64,000 nucleotides of DNA from an uncultured Armatimonadota bacterium (lineage in GTDB: Bacteria > Armatimonadota > Fimbriimonadia > Fimbriimonadales > Fimbriimonadaceae), in NCBI GenBank assembly GCA_903927025.1, contig CAIYLG010000062.1:93000-156999 (forward strand). Direction: 5' to 3'. Below the pieces are notes generated by a model. That model was not told the origin of the DNA and did no database searches. It saw only the letters and a program-made list of their open reading frames with translations. The position numbers were made by a program, and so were the translations under genes. Numbering within the stretch: position 1 is the first letter of the stretch; each line of letters begins with the position of its first letter. Shown one piece after another: positions 61,345 to 64,000 of the stretch.

Positions 61345-62112
<768 letters not shown>

Positions 62113-62149
62113 AAACTATCCTTAGCGAACTGTGCGCCTAGATCCAAGA

Positions 62150-62986
62150 CTAACAGGATGCGAGAGCGGACGCGAACTTCTCCAGCGCAGGAGGATGAAG
62201 AGACAGGAAGAGCGAAGGTTCCAGCATCTCAAGCTCGGATAACAGCCACTCCCCATCGTCACCTCGCATCAGATCGACTCGAGCATAGATCCAAGGTTGG
62301 TCGGCTGCCGCGAGCACTTGAGCCGCGATCTTAGCCAGACCCGCATCCGGCTGAAAGGCAGACGACACGTCCTCCTCGCCACCATCAAAACGAGGCTGCT
62401 TCACGATGGCGTGGGTCAACTCACCCGCGATGTGCACGAGCGAGACCTCTCCTCCATTCGTGACGCTTGAAATAAATGGCTGAACCATCACCTCTCGTGT
62501 TTCCATGATCTTGGCCACGAAGGAATTCGCTAGCTCAACCTGATCAGCCGTGAAGTGCTGAGTTTGAAAGGATGCGGCCGAAATGACTGGTTTGACAACA
62601 AACTTCTGCCAGCCCTCCTGCGAGACAATCCTCTCCAGTGTTGAGGCACCGTCTAGAATCCGCGTCGGAACGATGGCGATCCCTTTATTCGCGAGTTCGA
62701 GAAGATAAGTCTTTTCCAGATTCCACAGCAAGGTTTCCGCAGAGTTGAGCAGCTTGGTCTTTGTAGAAGTCTCGAGTATCCAGTTCCTAAACGGCTCCGG
62801 GTACTCGTAGTAGTTCCAACAGGATCGAAGCACAGCGGCTCCGAACTGACTCCAATCCACACTCTCGTCGTCCCATGGCACCATTCGAGCGGAAACGCCA
62901 GCACGAACACACGCCTCGAGAAGTGGTTCTTGATCCGTATCTGGCTCGGGCAAGACTCGACAGGTTACGATTGCAATTTCAGACAC
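62150..62986 (-). CDS. ATP-grasp domain protein
   Basis: 278 residues. An ATP-grasp fold is suggested by FVVKPVISAASFQTQHF (ATP-binding Lys strand), TREVMVQPFI, GGEVSLVHIAGELTHAIVKQ and ELEMLEPSLFLSL (metal-binding Glu residues). Relatives join a carboxylate to an amine or thiol, as in glutathione, RimK or cycloserine-type pathways; the substrates are unknown. The start is a GTG at 62986, supported by CATAAT 8 nt upstream. It lies between two sugar-isomerase-like genes on the same strand. Confidence 0.85.
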   Translation of the reverse strand: MSEIAIVTCRVLPEPDTDQEPLLEACVRAGVSARMVPWDDESVDWSQFGAAVLRSCWNYYEYPEPFRNWILETSTKTKLLNSAETLLWNLEKTYLLELANKGIAIVPTRILDGASTLERIVSQEGWQKFVVKPVISAASFQTQHFTADQVELANSFVAKIMETREVMVQPFISSVTNGGEVSLVHIAGELTHAIVKQPRFDGGEEDVSSAFQPDAGLAKIAAQVLAAADQPWIYARVDLMRGDDGEWLLSELEMLEPSLFLSLHPPALEKFASALASC

Positions 62987-62994
62987 CGGGGCAG

Positions 62995-63000
62995 ATTATG
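62995..63000 (-). promoter_or_regulatory. -10 hexamer of a probable leaderless promoter (ATP-grasp gene)
   Basis: CATAAT (minus strand) ends 8 nt before the GTG at 62986. Confidence 0.4.
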
Positions 63001-63011
63001 TCTCCGAATGC

Positions 63012-63800
63012 TTAAACGCGAAAGTCAGCTAAATATTCCCAACTCGATCTCAGGCAATCAATCGGGTCCCGCCGACAGTCGTCCTGCTCGACGACGTACC
63101 ATTCGGTACCCACTCTTTCGCAAACTTCGATGATCCCACTCCAATTCAGGTTTCCTTCACCCACTGGACACATCACGGGCCCAACCTTTTCGACAACTTC
63201 CATGTCCTTCACGTGAATCACGGGGACCCGCCCAACGCACTTTTCAAACAGCGCGCAGGGGTCAACTCCTGCGACCACCGCCCAAAAAGTGTCGACCTCC
63301 AGCATAAGGTCTGGCGCTCCTTCGTCAATCAGAATGTCGTAGCAGGGCCGGTTCGTTTCTGGGTTGCGGATGAACTCGTTTTGGTGGTTGTGGAATCCGA
63401 ACCGAATCCCGGACGCAGCCAGCTTCGCAATGACTGGAGCTGCATCCGATAAGAATCGTCGGTAGCTATCTGGAGCAAGTCCGTACTCTCCGGCAATGCT
63501 CCCCACCGCGGTGTAGCTACATCCCAATGTTTTATGGAATTCAATCTCTTCGTCTGTGTTCTCCACCAAACGCTTCCAAGGGCGATGGGTGGCACAGCAT
63601 TGGAGTCCAAATGAATCCAGCATCTCGCGCGCTTTTCCCGCCGAAACCTCAGGGTCGTCGCCATTCATGCAACCAACTGCGGAAAGCTGAACTCCCGCGT
63701 ATCCGATCTCGTGGCAAGCCCGGAGGGATGCCTCAAACATTTCCGCTGTCTTCGTGTATTCCCGGAGCGTATAGAGCTGAGCGGCAAGCTTGCTGGTCAT
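63012..63800 (-). CDS. sugar phosphate isomerase/epimerase (TIM barrel)
   Basis: 262 residues from the ATG at 63800; 14 upstream codons are open but unlikely. AP endonuclease 2-like TIM barrel: AAQLYTLREYTKTAEMFEAS, EIGYAGVQLSAVG, IRFGFHNHQNEF, DLMLEVDTFWAVVAGVDP, VPVIHVKDMEV and TEWYVVEQDDC. It resembles inosose dehydratase/IolE and sugar epimerases that use a divalent metal (Glu, Asp, His, Glu). Substrate unknown; such genes in saccharolytic bacteria often act on oxidised sugars. Confidence 0.87.
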   Translation of the reverse strand: MTSKLAAQLYTLREYTKTAEMFEASLRACHEIGYAGVQLSAVGCMNGDDPEVSAGKAREMLDSFGLQCCATHRPWKRLVENTDEEIEFHKTLGCSYTAVGSIAGEYGLAPDSYRRFLSDAAPVIAKLAASGIRFGFHNHQNEFIRNPETNRPCYDILIDEGAPDLMLEVDTFWAVVAGVDPCALFEKCVGRVPVIHVKDMEVVEKVGPVMCPVGEGNLNWSGIIEVCERVGTEWYVVEQDDCRRDPIDCLRSSWEYLADFRV

Positions 63801-63873
63801 GCTTGCAGGTTTACCTAGATCTGCTCTGAATCGTGTGAGCAAATCAAAGGATGGTCGGCTCCAAAAACGACAA

Positions 63874-63915
63874 GAGCGCGAAGGTGGGAGAGAAGGGCTC
63901 CCAGCCTACGCGCTC
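63874..63915 (-). terminator. large hairpin terminator of the partial gene
   Basis: GAGCGCG / CGCGCTC, AGG / CCT and TGGGAG / CTCCCA stack into an interrupted 16-bp stem around a 7-nt loop. Read on the minus strand it is followed by TTGTCGTTTTTGG, a U-rich tail. Confidence 0.75.
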
Positions 63916-63939
63916 AAGCGTCTCTATGCTGATTTGATC

Positions 63940-64000
63940 TTACAGAGTCAGCGAGAAGGTTGCTGGAGTCCAGGTTCCGCAGTTGGAGCCTGAAGTTGCA
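63940..64000 (-). CDS. C-terminal end of an unidentified protein (cut by window edge)
   Basis: Only 19 codons are visible, ending SNCGTWTPATFSLTL with TAA, 24 bases ahead of the hairpin at 63874-63915. The composition fits the end of a secreted protein. The frame was chosen because it terminates properly before the terminator; other minus-strand frames are possible. Confidence 0.4.
   Translation of the reverse strand, partial: ATSGSNCGTWTPATFSLTL

Overview
The window reads as a chromosomal segment of a member of the Armatimonadota, probably a Fimbriimonadales relative. The best clue is the pseudopilin at 27295-28173, whose signal ([22 protein letters not shown], then VFAQAK) is of the type abundant in that phylum. 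Outer-membrane beta-barrel proteins, a lipoprotein, a futalosine-pathway menaquinone gene and many plant-polysaccharide hydrolases agree with a didermic saccharolytic heterotroph. This assignment is inference; no rRNA gene is present.

Layout. 1-2.9 kb: the 3' part of a GH95 alpha-fucosidase, a GNAT acetyltransferase and a small membrane protein. 2.9-15.4 kb: a housekeeping block, mostly on the minus strand, with hflX, prmC, def, fmt and a beta-propeller protein; an outer-membrane protein; a creatininase-family enzyme; dnaA; divergent thiamine pyrophosphokinase, a sodium/solute symporter and an FHA protein; then purM and dapB. 15.4-22 kb: small secreted or membrane proteins, a renalase-like oxidoreductase, and an apparent operon dtxR-type regulator / glycosyltransferase 2 / methyltransferase / mqnA. 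22-29.2 kb: GH36-like and GH32 enzymes, a flavin-dependent halogenase-like protein, a small lipoprotein, the pseudopilin and a LacI regulator. 29.4-33.6 kb: a Hen1/Pnkp RNA-repair cassette whose hen1 is cut by one in-frame TAG, followed at once by tRNA-Ala(CGC) with an exact 42-bp copy of its 3' end 124 bp downstream. 34-38.8 kb: DUF5107/TPR protein, PhyH dioxygenase and GH29. 38.8-39.06 kb: a non-coding stretch packed with small hairpins. 39-46.9 kb: a beta-barrel protein, esterase, VOC protein, tricorn-like protease, CoA-binding protein, metY and a cupin. 47-55.3 kb: a second halogenase-like flavoprotein, GH29, GH78, LacI and two convergent GH16 enzymes. 55.4-64 kb: thioredoxin divergent from an ArsR repressor, two unknown proteins, a DEAD-box helicase, an M1 aminopeptidase, two TIM-barrel sugar isomerase-like proteins, an ATP-grasp protein and the end of a secreted protein.

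How the genes work together. The hydrolases (GH95, two GH29, GH78, GH36-like, GH32, two GH16) together could remove fucose, rhamnose, galactose, fructose and beta-glucan units from plant or algal glycans. Two LacI regulators lie beside them, but no SusC/SusD pair or ABC sugar importer is seen. The RNA-repair cassette would seal RNAs cut by ribotoxins. Many genes have a TANNNT-type -10 hexamer only 6-8 nt before the start codon, which suggests leaderless mRNAs are common here. The most unusual points are the amber-split hen1, the tRNA-end duplication beside it, the hairpin array, the leaderless promoters and the halogenase pair.
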